Positions 1 to 10,669 are shown, counted from the stretch's first letter. The stretch: 64,000 nt of DNA from Pseudomonas fluorescens (GCF_902497785.1 NZ_CABVHK010000006.1:1-64000), one strand, 5' to 3'. Notes: generated by a model not told the origin, from the sequence alone. Made by a program: numbers and translations.

Positions 1-328
1 ATCTGTCAAGCGGTTATTTTAAGAAGTTTTCAAAGTTTCCTTTGCAACTTCAACCACTTGCGCTTCCGATCTCTCGTTAGCGGGAGGCGAATTCTACAGC
101 GTTACTCGCTGCTGTCAACACCTCTTTTTCTCCGCTTTCGACCGAGAAGATCGAATCGTTAATAAGGCGAACACACACTGCCTGATCAACTCCTTCTGGG
201 CTTCGATGATCTGAAGCAACTCGCTGTCGAAAACCGCGTAACTCTTTGTTTACCAAGGAGTTTTCCGTTTCGACTGCGCCGGAAGTGGGGCGAATTATAG
301 ACTTCCAGAATCTGCCGTCAACCCCTAA
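1..328 (-). promoter_or_regulatory. rRNA operon promoter and leader (operon body lies left of the window)
   Basis: Read on the minus strand, 113-118 is TTGACA and 91-96 is TAGAAT with a 16-bp spacer, followed by a GC-rich discriminator (CGCCTCCCGC). This is the layout of stringently controlled rRNA promoters. A second TTGACA lies at 4-9 with its -10 outside the window. The sequence between them matches what I remember of Pseudomonas 16S leader regions. The 16S gene should therefore begin a few hundred bases left of position 1. In P. aeruginosa an rRNA operon sits at the same place beside msrQ. Between 119 and 328 I see no gene; this part probably holds upstream activating sequence. Confidence 0.85.
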
Positions 329-949
329 TTACGCTTTTCTTGCAGGAGATGACTTTTTAGCTGTTAAACGTGGAATTCGGCGGGTGACAGGCGGCAAGCG
401 CAGCACTAACAGCAACAGCCCTATAGAGGCATAGACCGCCCACTCTTTCAGATCAGCACGCACGATCCACAACATATGCAGCAACCCAAGTCCGAGTACG
501 ACATAGGCCAGCCGGTGCAACTTCTTCCAGCGAGACCCAAGACGTCGCTGACTGTAGCGATTCGAGGTGACCGCCAGCGCCAATAAACAGAGGAATCCCA
601 GAGCACCCACAATAATGTAAGGCCGCTTGCGCAACTCGACACCCAGCTGCGACCAGTCAAATCCAAGAATGAACGCCAAGTAACTACTCAGATGCAAAAC
701 CACATACGCAAAACACCACAGCCCCAGTTGCCGCCGGACTGCAATCCAGCCCGCCCAACCGGTGAGTTTCTGCAACGGTGTCATGCTCAGCGTAATTAGC
801 AGTAGCACGAGCGTCCCCAGACCCAACCGATCTACCAGCACCTTGCCTGGATCCGGCCCAAGCACATCCGCCCAGGCCTGATACAGCCACAGCAGCGGCC
901 ACACAGCAGCAGCGATGAAGACACCAATACGCCAGACCGGATACCGCAT
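329..949 (-). CDS. msrQ: MsrQ, haem-binding membrane subunit of the MsrPQ methionine sulfoxide reductase
   Basis: This 206-residue polytopic membrane protein of the YedZ/MsrQ family has about six hydrophobic segments and conserved histidines suited to haem b ligation (for example in VVLHLSSY and KLHRLAY). It passes electrons from the quinone pool or a flavin reductase to periplasmic MsrP, which repairs oxidised methionines in envelope proteins. Length is normal for the family. Its ATG overlaps the msrP stop codon by one base (TGATG), so the two are translationally coupled and transcribed away from each other's partner operons as msrP-msrQ. The lysine/arginine-rich C terminus fits a cytoplasmic tail. 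Confidence 0.93.
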   Translation of the reverse strand: MRYPVWRIGVFIAAAVWPLLWLYQAWADVLGPDPGKVLVDRLGLGTLVLLLITLSMTPLQKLTGWAGWIAVRRQLGLWCFAYVVLHLSSYLAFILGFDWSQLGVELRKRPYIIVGALGFLCLLALAVTSNRYSQRRLGSRWKKLHRLAYVVLGLGLLHMLWIVRADLKEWAVYASIGLLLLVLRLPPVTRRIPRLTAKKSSPARKA

Positions 950-1962
950 CAGTAGTTCTTCCGCAAATCGAGCCCTGTATAGAGAGAAGCAACTTCATCC
1001 GAGTAACCGTTGAACATTTGTGTGTCGCGCACATTCGGCTTGAACAGGCCACTCGGTAAACGCCGCTCGCGAGCCTGCGTCCAGCGCGGGTGATCGACCG
1101 TCGGGTTCACGTTTGCGTAAAAACCGTACTCTTCCGCGGCAATGCTCTGCCAGGTGGTTTTCGGCTGTTCGCTGACCAAGCTGATCCGCACGATGGATTT
1201 GATGCTCTTGAACCCGTACTTCCAAGGCACCACCAGACGCAGGGGTGCGCCGTTCTGGTTAGGCAACTCACGCCCATACATACCCACCGCAAGAATGGCC
1301 AACGGGTTCATCGCCTCATCCAGACGCAGCCCTTCTATATAAGGCCAATCGATCAAGGCAAAACCGGAGCGCTGCCCCGGCATGGTCTTGGGATCCTGCA
1401 GGGTCTCGAAGCGAATGAATTTGGCGTTGGAGGTCGGCTCAACTTCTTTGAGCAAGGCCGAGATGGGAAATCCGATCCATGGAATGACCATCGACCAGGC
1501 CTCCACGCAGCGCAGACGATAAATGCGCTCTTCCAGCTGATAAGGCTTCATGAAGTCTTCCAGCGCATATCGCCCCGGTTTGCCCACCTCCCCGTCAACT
1601 ACCACGCTCCAAGGTTCGGTTTTCAGCGCGCCCGAGTTAGCAGCCGGGTCACCTTTATCGGCGCCGAACTCATAGAAGTTGTTGTAGTGGGTCGCGTCCT
1701 TGAACGGTGTGATCGCCTCATCCTTGACGTTGATCGCGCCCCATTTAGTAGAAGGCAGCTTTTCGGCAAACCAGGTGGGGACTTTGCCCGCCTCGACATC
1801 TGCATAGCGGGCGGCATCTTCAGCAATGGCCCAACGCGGCAAGCTGCCCACGGCCAAACCGGCAACAGTGGCACCCAGCACACTACGACGAGATAAGTAG
1901 AGGGATTCAGGCGTGACGTCCGACTCATGGCAGTCAGACGCTCTGGGGACTTTGATCAGCAT
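949..1962 (-). CDS. msrP: MsrP, periplasmic molybdopterin methionine sulfoxide reductase
   Basis: This is the 337-residue catalytic subunit of the MsrPQ system. A twin-arginine signal is visible (SRRSVLGA, Arg25-Arg26) followed by a short hydrophobic stretch, so the folded molybdoenzyme is exported by Tat. The sulfite-oxidase-type molybdopterin fold contains RLRCVEAW, whose Cys152 should ligate Mo. The enzyme reduces free and protein-bound methionine sulfoxide in the periplasm using electrons from MsrQ. The start is the only ATG giving a complete Tat signal. Homologues in the genus begin with a very similar approximately 24-residue extension before the twin arginines. Confidence 0.95.
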   Translation of the reverse strand: MLIKVPRASDCHESDVTPESLYLSRRSVLGATVAGLAVGSLPRWAIAEDAARYADVEAGKVPTWFAEKLPSTKWGAINVKDEAITPFKDATHYNNFYEFGADKGDPAANSGALKTEPWSVVVDGEVGKPGRYALEDFMKPYQLEERIYRLRCVEAWSMVIPWIGFPISALLKEVEPTSNAKFIRFETLQDPKTMPGQRSGFALIDWPYIEGLRLDEAMNPLAILAVGMYGRELPNQNGAPLRLVVPWKYGFKSIKSIVRISLVSEQPKTTWQSIAAEEYGFYANVNPTVDHPRWTQARERRLPSGLFKPNVRDTQMFNGYSDEVASLYTGLDLRKNY

Positions 1963-2025
1963 GACGACTCCGCAGCATTGGAGGACAGATGCACCAATAG
2001 ACTGCGGAGTATGAGGGAAATTACA

Positions 2026-2883
2026 TCACTCGGCGTTTTTGTGCCGACGAAGACGTAACAGATATTGAACCGGCCCAGACGCGGCATAAGCGAGGAAAAC
2101 CAGCAGCAGGATGCGCGGTGGATCACTGAACACAACGGCGAACACCAGTACGACAGCAAGGATCGCCACAAAAGGTACGCGCCCTTTCAAGTCCAGTTCC
2201 TTGAAGCTGTTGTACTTGATGTTGCTGACCATCAGCATGCCGGCAGCTGCGACCATCAGCGCCACCAGGAAAGACATCCTGGACCCCTGAATCCCGTAAT
2301 CGCTGAAGGCCCAGACAATGCCGGCAACTACGCCCGCAGCCGCCGGACTGGCCAGACCGATGAAGTAGCGTTTGTCAGCAGTGCCAACCTGAGTGTTGAA
2401 ACGCGCCAGACGCAGCGCCGCACCCGCGACATAGATGAAGGCGACCATCCAGCCCACCTTGCCCATATCTCCCAGGGCCCAGCCGAAAGCCAGCAAGGCC
2501 GGTGCAACACCAAAGGCGACCATATCGGACAGCGAGTCATATTCGGCACCAAAGGCGCTCTGGGTATTGGTCATGCGGGCAACGCGACCATCAAGGCCAT
2601 CGAGCACCATCGCGACGAAGATCGCGATCGCGGCGAACGCGAAGTACTTGCTCGCATTCACCGAATCTCCAGCGCTCAGGGCTGCCTGCGCACTCATCGA
2701 GTTGATAATCGAGTAAAACCCTGCGAACAGGTTCGCAGTGGTGAAAAGATTCGGCAGAAGATAGATACCACGATGCCGGACTTTGCGACCTTCAGCGTCA
2801 TGCCCTTCTTCGACGTGTTCATCGATGGGCAGCAGGCTTTCGGCGTCAGAAGCCTGGTTTGGCTCTTCGGGACGTTCGCTCAT
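2026..2883 (-). CDS. pssA: CDP-diacylglycerol--serine O-phosphatidyltransferase
   Basis: This membrane enzyme makes phosphatidylserine, the precursor of phosphatidylethanolamine. The CDP-alcohol phosphatidyltransferase signature is intact (DGLDGRVAR, then G, D and D in the spacing DG-x2-AR-x8-G-x3-D-x3-D) near residues 95-120, followed by several membrane segments. I chose the ATG at 2883 (MSERPEEP) because AAGG lies about 8 bases upstream; an in-frame ATG at 2889 and a longer reading frame to 2982 also exist. It lies downstream of ilvC, separated by a strong terminator, so it is probably transcribed separately. Confidence 0.9.
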   Translation of the reverse strand: MSERPEEPNQASDAESLLPIDEHVEEGHDAEGRKVRHRGIYLLPNLFTTANLFAGFYSIINSMSAQAALSAGDSVNASKYFAFAAIAIFVAMVLDGLDGRVARMTNTQSAFGAEYDSLSDMVAFGVAPALLAFGWALGDMGKVGWMVAFIYVAGAALRLARFNTQVGTADKRYFIGLASPAAAGVVAGIVWAFSDYGIQGSRMSFLVALMVAAAGMLMVSNIKYNSFKELDLKGRVPFVAILAVVLVFAVVFSDPPRILLLVFLAYAASGPVQYLLRLRRHKNAE

Positions 2884-2983
2884 GGACATTACCTTGCAAC
2901 GGGGTGGAAAGTTTTCGACAGGTGTCTGGGACGAGGGTTCGGCCGCAAACGATGGAGCTTTATACCAGAACCGGCACCCCAAA

Positions 2984-3012
2984 CGAAAAAACGCGGCCTA
3001 GGCCGCGTTTTC
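2984..3012 (-). terminator. Rho-independent terminator of the ilvINC operon
   Basis: The arms AAAACGCGGCC and GGCCGCGTTTT are separated only by TA, and on the minus strand the stem runs into a T stretch. It lies 17 bases after the ilvC stop codon and covers the 5' region of pssA. Confidence 0.8.
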
Positions 3013-3028
3013 CGTACAAGTGCGCGAC

Positions 3029-4054
<1,026 letters not shown>

Positions 4055-4093
4055 CTATATATCCAGGCCGTTCAGGCCATTCGCTAATTTGGT

Positions 4094-4585
4094 TTAGATG
4101 CTGAGTACTTTGTCGCCGCGGGCGATACCGGTTACGCCACTACGGACGGTTTCCAGAATCGAGGCGGTGCCGATGGACTGAATGAAGCTGTCGAGCTTGT
4201 CGCTGGTACCGGTCAGTTGAACGGTATACACGCTAGCGCTGACATCGACGATCTGCCCACGGTAAATATCGGTAGTGCGCTTGATCTCGGCGCGCTGGGC
4301 GCCGGTGGCCTTGACCTTGACCAGCATCAGTTCGCGCTCGATGTGAGCACTTTCCGACAGGTCGACCAGTTTGACCACTTCGATCAGCTTGTTCAGGTTC
4401 TTGGTGATCTGCTCGATCACTTCATCATGGCCGACCGTGGTCAGCGTCAGACGCGACAGAGTCGGGTCTTCGGTTGGCGCCACGGTCAGGCTTTCGATGT
4501 TGTAGTTGCGCTGCGAGAACAGGCCGACTACACGAGACAGAGCGCCCGGTTCGTTTTCCAGAAGCAAGGAAATAATGTGTCGCAT
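4094..4585 (-). CDS. ilvN: Acetolactate synthase small (regulatory) subunit
   Basis: This 163-residue regulatory subunit has an N-terminal ACT domain (MRHIISLLLENEPGALSRVV) that binds valine for feedback inhibition and stimulates the catalytic subunit. The ATG at 4585 begins 2 bases after the ilvI stop codon and gives the standard N terminus; a longer reading frame to 4615 would overlap ilvI and is not favoured. P. aeruginosa calls the orthologue ilvH. Confidence 0.95.
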   Translation of the reverse strand: MRHIISLLLENEPGALSRVVGLFSQRNYNIESLTVAPTEDPTLSRLTLTTVGHDEVIEQITKNLNKLIEVVKLVDLSESAHIERELMLVKVKATGAQRAEIKRTTDIYRGQIVDVSASVYTVQLTGTSDKLDSFIQSIGTASILETVRSGVTGIARGDKVLSI

Positions 4586-4587
4586 GA

Positions 4588-6321
4588 TTAAGTACGCTCC
4601 GTCTTGCTCAACCACATATCGCGCATGGAGCCGTCTTTGATTTGCATCGGGTAGACGTGCTCGCTGGTATCAACCGAAACATCGATTATCACCAGACGGT
4701 CTTTCATGGCGAACGCTTCTGCCATCTTCGACTTCAAGTCTTTCGAGTCGGTGATGCGCACGCCAACATGACCGTAGGCCTCTGCCAGCTTGACGAAGTC
4801 AGGCAACGACTCCATGTAGGAATGCGAGTGACGGCTGCCGTAGCTCATGTCTTGCCACTGACGAACCATACCCAGAACACCGTTGTTCAGGATGACGATT
4901 TTTACCGGCAAACCATATTGCAGGCAGGTCGACAGTTCCTGGATGTTCATCTGGATACTGCCTTCGCCCGTCACGCAGACGACATCAGCATCCGGAAAGC
5001 TCAACTTGATGCCCATGGCCGCCGGGAAACCGAAGCCCATGGTGCCCAGGCCACCGGAGTTGATCCAGCGATTAGGCTTGTTGAACGTGTAGTACTGCGC
5101 CGCGAACATTTGATGCTGACCCACGTCGGAGGCGACAAAGGCATCGCCCTTGGTCACTTCGCACAGGGTTTCGATCACGGTCTGCGGCTTGATGACGCTG
5201 CCATCGCCCTTGTCGTAAGGGAACAAGCCACGATCACCGCGCCACTCATCAACCTGCTTCCACCAACTGGCAACGGACTCCTTGTTCGGGGTCTCGCCAA
5301 TTTCCTTGAGGATCGCGACCATTTCGGTCAGGACGCTCTCGACCGGACCGACGATGGGTACGTCGGCCTTGATGGTCTTGGAAATCGAAGCCGGGTCGAT
5401 GTCGATGTGGATGATCTTGGCATTCGGGCAGAACTTCGCCGGGCCGTTGATCACGCGATCGTCGAAGCGCGCGCCGACGGCGAGGATCACGTCGGCATGG
5501 TGCATCGCCAGGTTGGCGGTGTAGCTGCCATGCATGCCGAGCATGCCGATGAACTGACGGTCGGTGCCAGGGTAGGCACCGAGCCCCATCAGGGTATTGG
5601 TCACTGGCAGGTTGAGCATCTTCGCCAACTCGGTCAGCGGCGCGGAGCCACCACCGAGGATCACACCGCCACCTGCATACATCACAGGACGCTTGGCCGC
5701 CAGGAGCATTTCGGCTGCCTTGCGGATCTGCCCGGAGTGACCGCGGACCGCCGGGCTGTAGGAACGCAGCTTGGCTTTTTTCGGGAAGATATATTCGAAT
5801 TTTTCGGCCGGGTTGGTCATGTCTTTCGGGATATCGACAACGACCGGACCAGGACGACCGGATTGCGCCAGGTAGAACGCTTTCTTCATGACTTCCGGGA
5901 TTTCCGAGGCGTGCTTGATCATGAAGCTGTGCTTAACGATCGGCCGGGAGATACCGATCATGTCGGTCTCCTGGAACGCATCGGTGCCTACCATGGTGCT
6001 AGGCACCTGGCCGGAAATGACCACCATCGGAATGGAGTCCATGTAGGCCGTGGCAATACCGGTGATGGCGTTTGTTGCGCCCGGACCGGACGTCACCAGC
6101 ACCACGCCGGCTTTACCGGTGGCACGGGCGTAGCCGTCAGCCATATGGGTCGCAGCCTGCTCGTGACGAACCAGGATGTGGGTCACTTCCGGTTCTTTGA
6201 ACAGGGCATCGTAGACATGAAGAAGAGCACCACCCGGGTACCCGTAAATGTACTTGACGCCTTCGTCACGCAAAAAGCGGACGAGCATCTCACCGCCAGA
6301 TAAAAGCTCCACGTTGTTCAC
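4588..6321 (-). CDS. ilvI: Acetolactate synthase large (catalytic) subunit
   Basis: This is a 577-residue thiamine-diphosphate enzyme that condenses two pyruvates, or pyruvate and 2-oxobutyrate, in the first step of branched-chain amino acid synthesis. The catalytic glutamate lies in [16 protein letters not shown], and the ThDP/Mg motif runs from GEGSIQMN to the NN pair in VILNNGVLG. The FAD-linked central domain is complete. It is the first gene of ilvI-ilvN-ilvC and is preceded by a leader of about 250 bases. Confidence 0.97.
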   Translation of the reverse strand: MNNVELLSGGEMLVRFLRDEGVKYIYGYPGGALLHVYDALFKEPEVTHILVRHEQAATHMADGYARATGKAGVVLVTSGPGATNAITGIATAYMDSIPMVVISGQVPSTMVGTDAFQETDMIGISRPIVKHSFMIKHASEIPEVMKKAFYLAQSGRPGPVVVDIPKDMTNPAEKFEYIFPKKAKLRSYSPAVRGHSGQIRKAAEMLLAAKRPVMYAGGGVILGGGSAPLTELAKMLNLPVTNTLMGLGAYPGTDRQFIGMLGMHGSYTANLAMHHADVILAVGARFDDRVINGPAKFCPNAKIIHIDIDPASISKTIKADVPIVGPVESVLTEMVAILKEIGETPNKESVASWWKQVDEWRGDRGLFPYDKGDGSVIKPQTVIETLCEVTKGDAFVASDVGQHQMFAAQYYTFNKPNRWINSGGLGTMGFGFPAAMGIKLSFPDADVVCVTGEGSIQMNIQELSTCLQYGLPVKIVILNNGVLGMVRQWQDMSYGSRHSHSYMESLPDFVKLAEAYGHVGVRITDSKDLKSKMAEAFAMKDRLVIIDVSVDTSEHVYPMQIKDGSMRDMWLSKTERT

Positions 6322-6411
6322 CTCTAAAACGCCAGAATACCGCCCACATACAAGAGGACGGGTCTTAATAGGTTTACTTCTCGGCAGAGCATGAGCGACG
6401 GTGGTCGCCGA

Positions 6412-6528
6412 CTACGTCAGCACTGACTGAGCAAGTATTGGGATCGTCCCAAGTGTTGCGGGCCTTTCCCACCCAGCGCGAGGTAACGCGTTGCGGGTGT
6501 AACAGGTCGGCGCGGATGTGCGCCTCAT
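6412..6528 (-). CDS. Possible 38-residue leader peptide of the ilvI operon
   Basis: An ATG at 6528 opens a 38-codon frame ending in TAG at 6412, inside the presumed ilvI leader. The C-terminal part reads LGTIPILAQSVLT, which is rich in the amino acids the operon makes. No strong ribosome binding site is visible and no RNA structure was computed. It could be an attenuator peptide or chance. A perfect hairpin TTGGGA-TCG-TCCCAA at 6438-6452 lies over codons 26-30 of this frame. Confidence 0.25.
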   Translation of the reverse strand: MRRTSAPTCYTRNALPRAGWERPATLGTIPILAQSVLT

Positions 6529-6578
6529 GATCTACCGAGTGGGTCTGCTTCTGGCAGTCCCTCTACAGCGGACTTTGG

Positions 6579-6607
6579 ATTCTTCTGTTTCGTCCCCTGC
6601 AAGTCAA
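6579..6607 (-). promoter_or_regulatory. Candidate sigma-70 promoter for ilvI
   Basis: On the minus strand TTGACT (6602-6607) and AAGAAT (6579-6584) are separated by 17 bp. If used, transcription starts near 6572 and leaves an approximately 250-base leader before ilvI. The region 6322-6712 otherwise contains only the leader and the upstream region of the divergent DUF4124 gene. Confidence 0.4.
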
Positions 6608-6712
6608 GTCGTCAATGTGCTTTATTGAAGTAAGCACATGAGAAAGCAAGAAAAAACCGCTAAACAGCAACTGTGTTAGCTTCAATTGCGCAACCCAATA
6701 CAAGGAAATGGC

Positions 6713-7135
6713 ATGCGAACGTTTTTCCTGACCGCCAGCCTGCTGATCGGCATCAGCCCTGTGTGCATGGCCGCTCAGATCTACAAGTGGGTCGATGCCC
6801 AGGGCGTTACCCACTTCGATGCACAACCGCCACAAGGGCAGGAAGCCACGACCGTGGTCACGCCCTCCCCCTCTGCGGAAAAACCACCAGTGCCGCCGCG
6901 CAGCAACGCTATTGGTGATCAACAGGCAATCGATAAGTCGGTAAAAAAGCAGATCGCCGAGCAGCAAGCCCAGCTCAAAGTGTTCTGCGAACAGGCCCGA
7001 ACGAACCTGGCTCAATTGCAGAACAATCCGCGTTTACGGGAGGATGTGGGCGGCGAGATGCGTCGCCTGACCGACGAGCAACGTCAGGAGCGCACTGCCG
7101 AAGCGCAGCGACAGATCGCCGAAAATTGCATGTAG
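6713..7135 (+). CDS. DUF4124 domain-containing periplasmic protein
   Basis: This 140-residue protein has a signal peptide (MRTFFLTASLLIG, cleaved after CMAA) followed at once by the DUF4124 core (IYKWVDAQGVTHFDAQPP), then a proline-rich linker and a charged C-terminal helix. DUF4124 proteins are small envelope proteins of unknown function, common in Pseudomonas. The ATG at 6713 is preceded by AAGGAAATGGC and gives a clean signal peptide; an upstream in-frame ATG at 6686 would add nine residues before it. The stop codon TAG is the first part of a REP palindrome. Confidence 0.8.
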   Translation: MRTFFLTASLLIGISPVCMAAQIYKWVDAQGVTHFDAQPPQGQEATTVVTPSPSAEKPPVPPRSNAIGDQQAIDKSVKKQIAEQQAQLKVFCEQARTNLAQLQNNPRLREDVGGEMRRLTDEQRQERTAEAQRQIAENCM

Positions 7136-7230
7136 GAGCTGTCGAGAGAAACGAGGCTGCGATCTTTTGATTTGGCTTTCAACAATAAAGATCAAAAGAT
7201 CGCAGCCTCGTTTCTCTCGACAGCTCCTAC
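7132..7230. repeat. REP-type inverted repeat, perfect 40-bp arms
   Basis: The arms at 7132-7171 and 7191-7230 are exact reverse complements (40 bp) around a 19-base loop and begin GTAGGAGCTGTCG. The same core, GTAGGAGCTGCCG with GCTGCGATCTTTTGAT, occurs at 33130-33208 and as a half element at 30705-30736. It sits between convergent genes and probably acts as a transcription end or mRNA stabiliser. Confidence 0.85.
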
Positions 7231-7258
7231 CAGCTCCTTCGGGTGCCGGGATCGAGTG

Positions 7259-7594
7259 TCAGCGGGCAGCGGTGATCAGCAGGTCGAACTCTTTGAGCAA
7301 TACCTGCAACTGCCGATCCTTGCCCTGGACATTGCGCGCGGCGAAGACCATTTCGGCCATCTCCTGAATCCCCGAGGCATTGGGCAGCGGCAGATCCTGC
7401 TCCAGAATCGTTTTCATGCGCGGCAGGAAGATCCATTGCAGCCATTGTTCGAAATCCAGCGTATCGACCGAAAACGGCTCGACACTGGACAGCGCTTCAA
7501 CCGAGGGCGAAACATCGTCCCACCACCCTTGAACCCGCAGCTCACGCTCGATCAACAGCAACTGCTCGGCGATCTTTGGAAAGCGTGCGTCCAT
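7259..7594 (-). CDS. yqcC: YqcC family protein (DUF446)
   Basis: This 111-residue soluble helical protein of the YqcC/DUF446 family has no known activity. The conserved W and P/L pattern (VQGWWDDVSPS, FEQWLQWIFLPRM) is recognisable. I chose the ATG at 7594 (MDARFPK), whose A is the last base of the preceding lpoP stop codon; a GTG one codon earlier is possible. Coupling to lpoP and mrcB suggests an envelope-linked role, but that is inference only. Confidence 0.8.
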   Translation of the reverse strand: MDARFPKIAEQLLLIERELRVQGWWDDVSPSVEALSSVEPFSVDTLDFEQWLQWIFLPRMKTILEQDLPLPNASGIQEMAEMVFAARNVQGKDRQLQVLLKEFDLLITAAR

Positions 7595-8328
7595 CACGAA
7601 GTAACCTTGGCCTTCTGCCGGGCCAGTGCAGCACCCGCGGAATCACCTTGTTTCTCACGTGCCTGAGCGATCAATTCCCACAGGCTGGCCTGAAGCGCCG
7701 GACGTCCATTAGCGAACGTCAGGCCACGGCGGGCGAACTGCTCGGCTTGCGCCGCATCGCCTTGGGCCATGCGCACCTGAGCGAGGCGATAAAGCACTTG
7801 TGGCTCACGCGGTGCGACACGCTGCGCGCGCTCGAGACTGGAAGAAGCACCGTTGAGGTCACCGCCAGCCTGTTGCTGTTGAGCGGTGGTCAGCAACGCC
7901 AACACCGGACCGTCCAGTTGCTCGTCGGCAGACAGACCACCGGAGCTCGACGAAGGAATCCCGCTCGGCGTCGACGGCATGCTGTAACTGCCCTGATTGA
8001 CCGGCGCCGACTGAACCGGCGAGGTGTCGATCGGACCCGGAGTAATCGGGCCAGGCGTAATCGGCGAAGTGCTAATCGGTGCCGATGCTACAGCGCCACC
8101 ACCCGGCACCATCACCACGACCCCGGTGTCACCTTGCGGAATCGCTTGAGTCTGGGACTGCACAGGACGCTGCACCGTCGTTTGACGGTAACCGCCATTC
8201 GCCGACACCCGCTCACTGTTGGACACGGCGCTGCCGGAATCCACAACCGGAATCGAACCGCGCTGTACGCTGGAGCAACCGCTGAGCAAAGCCACGGCGG
8301 CAACCGCTGGAATCAACCACTTGTTCAC
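7594..8328 (-). CDS. lpoP: LpoP-type TPR lipoprotein, activator of PBP1b
   Basis: This 244-residue outer-membrane lipoprotein has a signal peptide and lipobox LLSGC (Cys18), then a long Pro/Ser/Thr/Gly-rich linker (about residues 40-130) with repeated SPITPGPI units. A C-terminal TPR-like helical domain follows (about 135-235, with LYRLAQVRMAQGDAAQAEQFARRGL). In P. aeruginosa, LpoP has this layout, lies next to the PBP1b gene and is needed for PBP1b function. Here it is 16 bases downstream of mrcB, supporting the same job: reaching through the peptidoglycan to switch on the synthase. Confidence 0.85.
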   Translation of the reverse strand: MNKWLIPAVAAVALLSGCSSVQRGSIPVVDSGSAVSNSERVSANGGYRQTTVQRPVQSQTQAIPQGDTGVVVMVPGGGAVASAPISTSPITPGPITPGPIDTSPVQSAPVNQGSYSMPSTPSGIPSSSSGGLSADEQLDGPVLALLTTAQQQQAGGDLNGASSSLERAQRVAPREPQVLYRLAQVRMAQGDAAQAEQFARRGLTFANGRPALQASLWELIAQAREKQGDSAGAALARQKAKVTS

Positions 8329-8344
8329 TTGAAACCCTCTTCGC

Positions 8345-10669
8345 TTAATTCATCCAGCCTTTGACCCAATCCATCACCGTTTCGCCGGAAACAGGGCTGT
8401 CGCCACCGCAAGCGGCACCGGGAGGTGGTTCGCTGCCGCGAATATACGGCATCTGCACGGCGCCTGGGCAGTTGGCATCAGAGCCTTGCCCGGTGCGCGA
8501 ATCGACCCAGGCCTGAACAATGTTGTCCGGCTGCGGCATGTCCAGCGGCAACGGGTCGGCCTTGCGCATGAAACTGGTCCAGACCTGCAACGCGCCGGTA
8601 GCCCCGGTGAACGGCGTCTTGCCGTTATCGTCGCGCCCCAGCCAGACCACTGCCAGCAGATCCTGACTGAAACCGGCAAACCAGCTGTCTCGCGAATCGT
8701 TACTGGTACCGGTCTTGCCGGCGAGCGTCAGGGTTTTCGGCAGCACGTTGTAAACCGAACTGCCGGTGCCTTCGCGCATGACCCGCTGCATCGCACTCTG
8801 AATCAGGTAAATAGACGCCGGATCGAAACGCTGCTGAATCTGGAACGGATAACGCTTGAGCGGTTCACCTTCAGCCGTCAGTACACTGCGAATCCCGCGC
8901 ATTGGCGTGTTGAAGCCACCATTGGCGAGGGTCTGGTACATGGTCGCCACTTCGATCGGAGTCATGCCGCCAGCGCCGAGCAACATCGACGGGAATGCCG
9001 GAAACTCGCGAGTGACTCCCAGCCGGGCCACGGTTTTCAGGACATTCGGCACGCCCACCGCCAACCCGAGACGCGCTGTCGACAGGTTGTAGGAATGCGC
9101 CAGGCCTTGATAGAGGAAAACCGTGCCGTGGGAACGGCGATCATAATTTTGTGGTTTCCAGACCTGACCGTCCGCGCCCTTGACCGAAAAGGATTCGTCC
9201 GACAGCCAACTGGTCAACGAATACTGCGTCGGCTTCTCGAGGGCTGTCAGATAAACCGCCGGCTTGATCAGCGAACCGATGGGTCGCACCGCATCCAGTG
9301 CCCGGTTGAAGCCAGCGAAGCTGGCCTGACGACTGCCGATCATGGCCTGCACTTCACCGGTTTCCGGGTTGGTCACGACCATCGCCGCTTCAACGTCATC
9401 GGAACCCTTGCGCCCGGACAGACGCTTGAAGGTGTCATTGACCGAGGCTTCGGCTTTCATCTGCAAGATCGGATCGAAACTGGTGAAGATCCGCAGACCT
9501 TCTTCGGTCAAGTCTTCGTCGCGATAGTCTTCGCGCAGCTGACGTTTAACCAGGTCGATAAAACCGGGGAACGAGCTGTCGGCCAACTTGCCGCGCGTGG
9601 TCACGCCCAGTGGCATTTTCTTCGCCGCCGCGACCTGCTCAGCGGTGGCGACACCTTGCTGTTCAAGGACGTCGAGCACCAGATTACGTCGCTCGAGCGC
9701 CCGTTCCGGGTTGCGACGCGGGTTGTAATAGGACGGCCCCTTGACCATCCCCACCAGCATGGCGACCTGGTGCAGTTTCAGTTCCGACAACGGCTGACCG
9801 AAGAAGAACTGACTGGCCAGACCAAAACCGTGCACCGCGCGCTGGCCGTCCTGGCCGACGAACACTTCGTTGAGGTACGCCTCTAGAATTTCGCGTTTGT
9901 CGTAATGCAACTCGAGCAACATCGCCATCATGGCTTCGGTGAGTTTGCGCGTCAGGCTGCGTTCGCTGGTCAGGTAAAAATTCTTGACCAACTGTTGCGT
10001 CAGCGTACTGCCGCCCTGGGTCATTTTGCCGCCAGAGGTATTGACCCAGACTGCGCGGGCAATCGACTTGGGTGACACGCCCCAGTGGCTGTAAAAATCC
10101 CGGTCTTCCACGGCGACCAGGGTTTCCAGCAGATACGGCGGGACCTGATCAAGTTTGATCAGAATGCGGTCTTCAAGATTTTTCGGGTAAATTCCGCCGA
10201 TCATCAACGGTTCCAGACGCACCACGGACAGCTTCGAACCGTTGGTCGCCGAAAGCTCGGCCACGTAGTCACCGGAGAACCGCACGCGCACGGGCTGGGC
10301 TTTCTCCAAACCTTCATAAAACTGGAAGCCACGGGTATTCAAGTCGACCGTATTGCCGCTGACCGCCGCAGCGCCGGGCCCGTTACTCACGCTTTCGCGG
10401 CGATAGCCCAAGGCGTCGAGCTCGGTGAGAAAATCTTCTTTGCTCAGTTTCTGGCCGGTGAACAGCTCCAGCGGGCGCGCGTACACCTTGGCCGGTATGG
10501 TCCAGCGCTTGCCGGAGAACTTCTCCTGGACGATAGCGTCGAGGTAAACCGCGAATCCGGCGAGCACCACAAGGCCGACCAGACTGAGTTTAAGGGCCCA
10601 GCCCAGCCAGGGATTGAGGCCCCGGGAAGGTGGTTTTTTGGGGGTGCGGGGGGATCGAGTACGAGTCAT
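8345..10669 (-). CDS. mrcB: Penicillin-binding protein 1B, bifunctional peptidoglycan synthase
   Basis: This is a 774-residue class A PBP. Residues 20-45 form a single N-terminal membrane anchor, followed by a UB2H-like region, then the GT51 glycosyltransferase with catalytic glutamate in EDRDFYSHWG (Glu188). The C-terminal transpeptidase shows the active-site serine in GSLIKP, the SYN motif in HSYNLSTARLG and KTGTSND. It polymerises and crosslinks peptidoglycan in the periplasm and is the target of beta-lactams. It heads the mrcB-lpoP-yqcC operon. Confidence 0.97.
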   Translation of the reverse strand: MTRTRSPRTPKKPPSRGLNPWLGWALKLSLVGLVVLAGFAVYLDAIVQEKFSGKRWTIPAKVYARPLELFTGQKLSKEDFLTELDALGYRRESVSNGPGAAAVSGNTVDLNTRGFQFYEGLEKAQPVRVRFSGDYVAELSATNGSKLSVVRLEPLMIGGIYPKNLEDRILIKLDQVPPYLLETLVAVEDRDFYSHWGVSPKSIARAVWVNTSGGKMTQGGSTLTQQLVKNFYLTSERSLTRKLTEAMMAMLLELHYDKREILEAYLNEVFVGQDGQRAVHGFGLASQFFFGQPLSELKLHQVAMLVGMVKGPSYYNPRRNPERALERRNLVLDVLEQQGVATAEQVAAAKKMPLGVTTRGKLADSSFPGFIDLVKRQLREDYRDEDLTEEGLRIFTSFDPILQMKAEASVNDTFKRLSGRKGSDDVEAAMVVTNPETGEVQAMIGSRQASFAGFNRALDAVRPIGSLIKPAVYLTALEKPTQYSLTSWLSDESFSVKGADGQVWKPQNYDRRSHGTVFLYQGLAHSYNLSTARLGLAVGVPNVLKTVARLGVTREFPAFPSMLLGAGGMTPIEVATMYQTLANGGFNTPMRGIRSVLTAEGEPLKRYPFQIQQRFDPASIYLIQSAMQRVMREGTGSSVYNVLPKTLTLAGKTGTSNDSRDSWFAGFSQDLLAVVWLGRDDNGKTPFTGATGALQVWTSFMRKADPLPLDMPQPDNIVQAWVDSRTGQGSDANCPGAVQMPYIRGSEPPPGAACGGDSPVSGETVMDWVKGWMN

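Noticed and set aside
246..434. 62-residue plus-strand frame beside the rrn promoter
   Set aside because: It overlaps msrQ in antisense, has no family likeness or ribosome binding site, and lies in a control region.
4642..6303. Long open frame antisense to ilvI
   Set aside because: It is a GC-driven shadow of a conserved gene with no recognisable domain. Similar shadows occur opposite ilvC, acsA, pgi, cbrA and DUF748.
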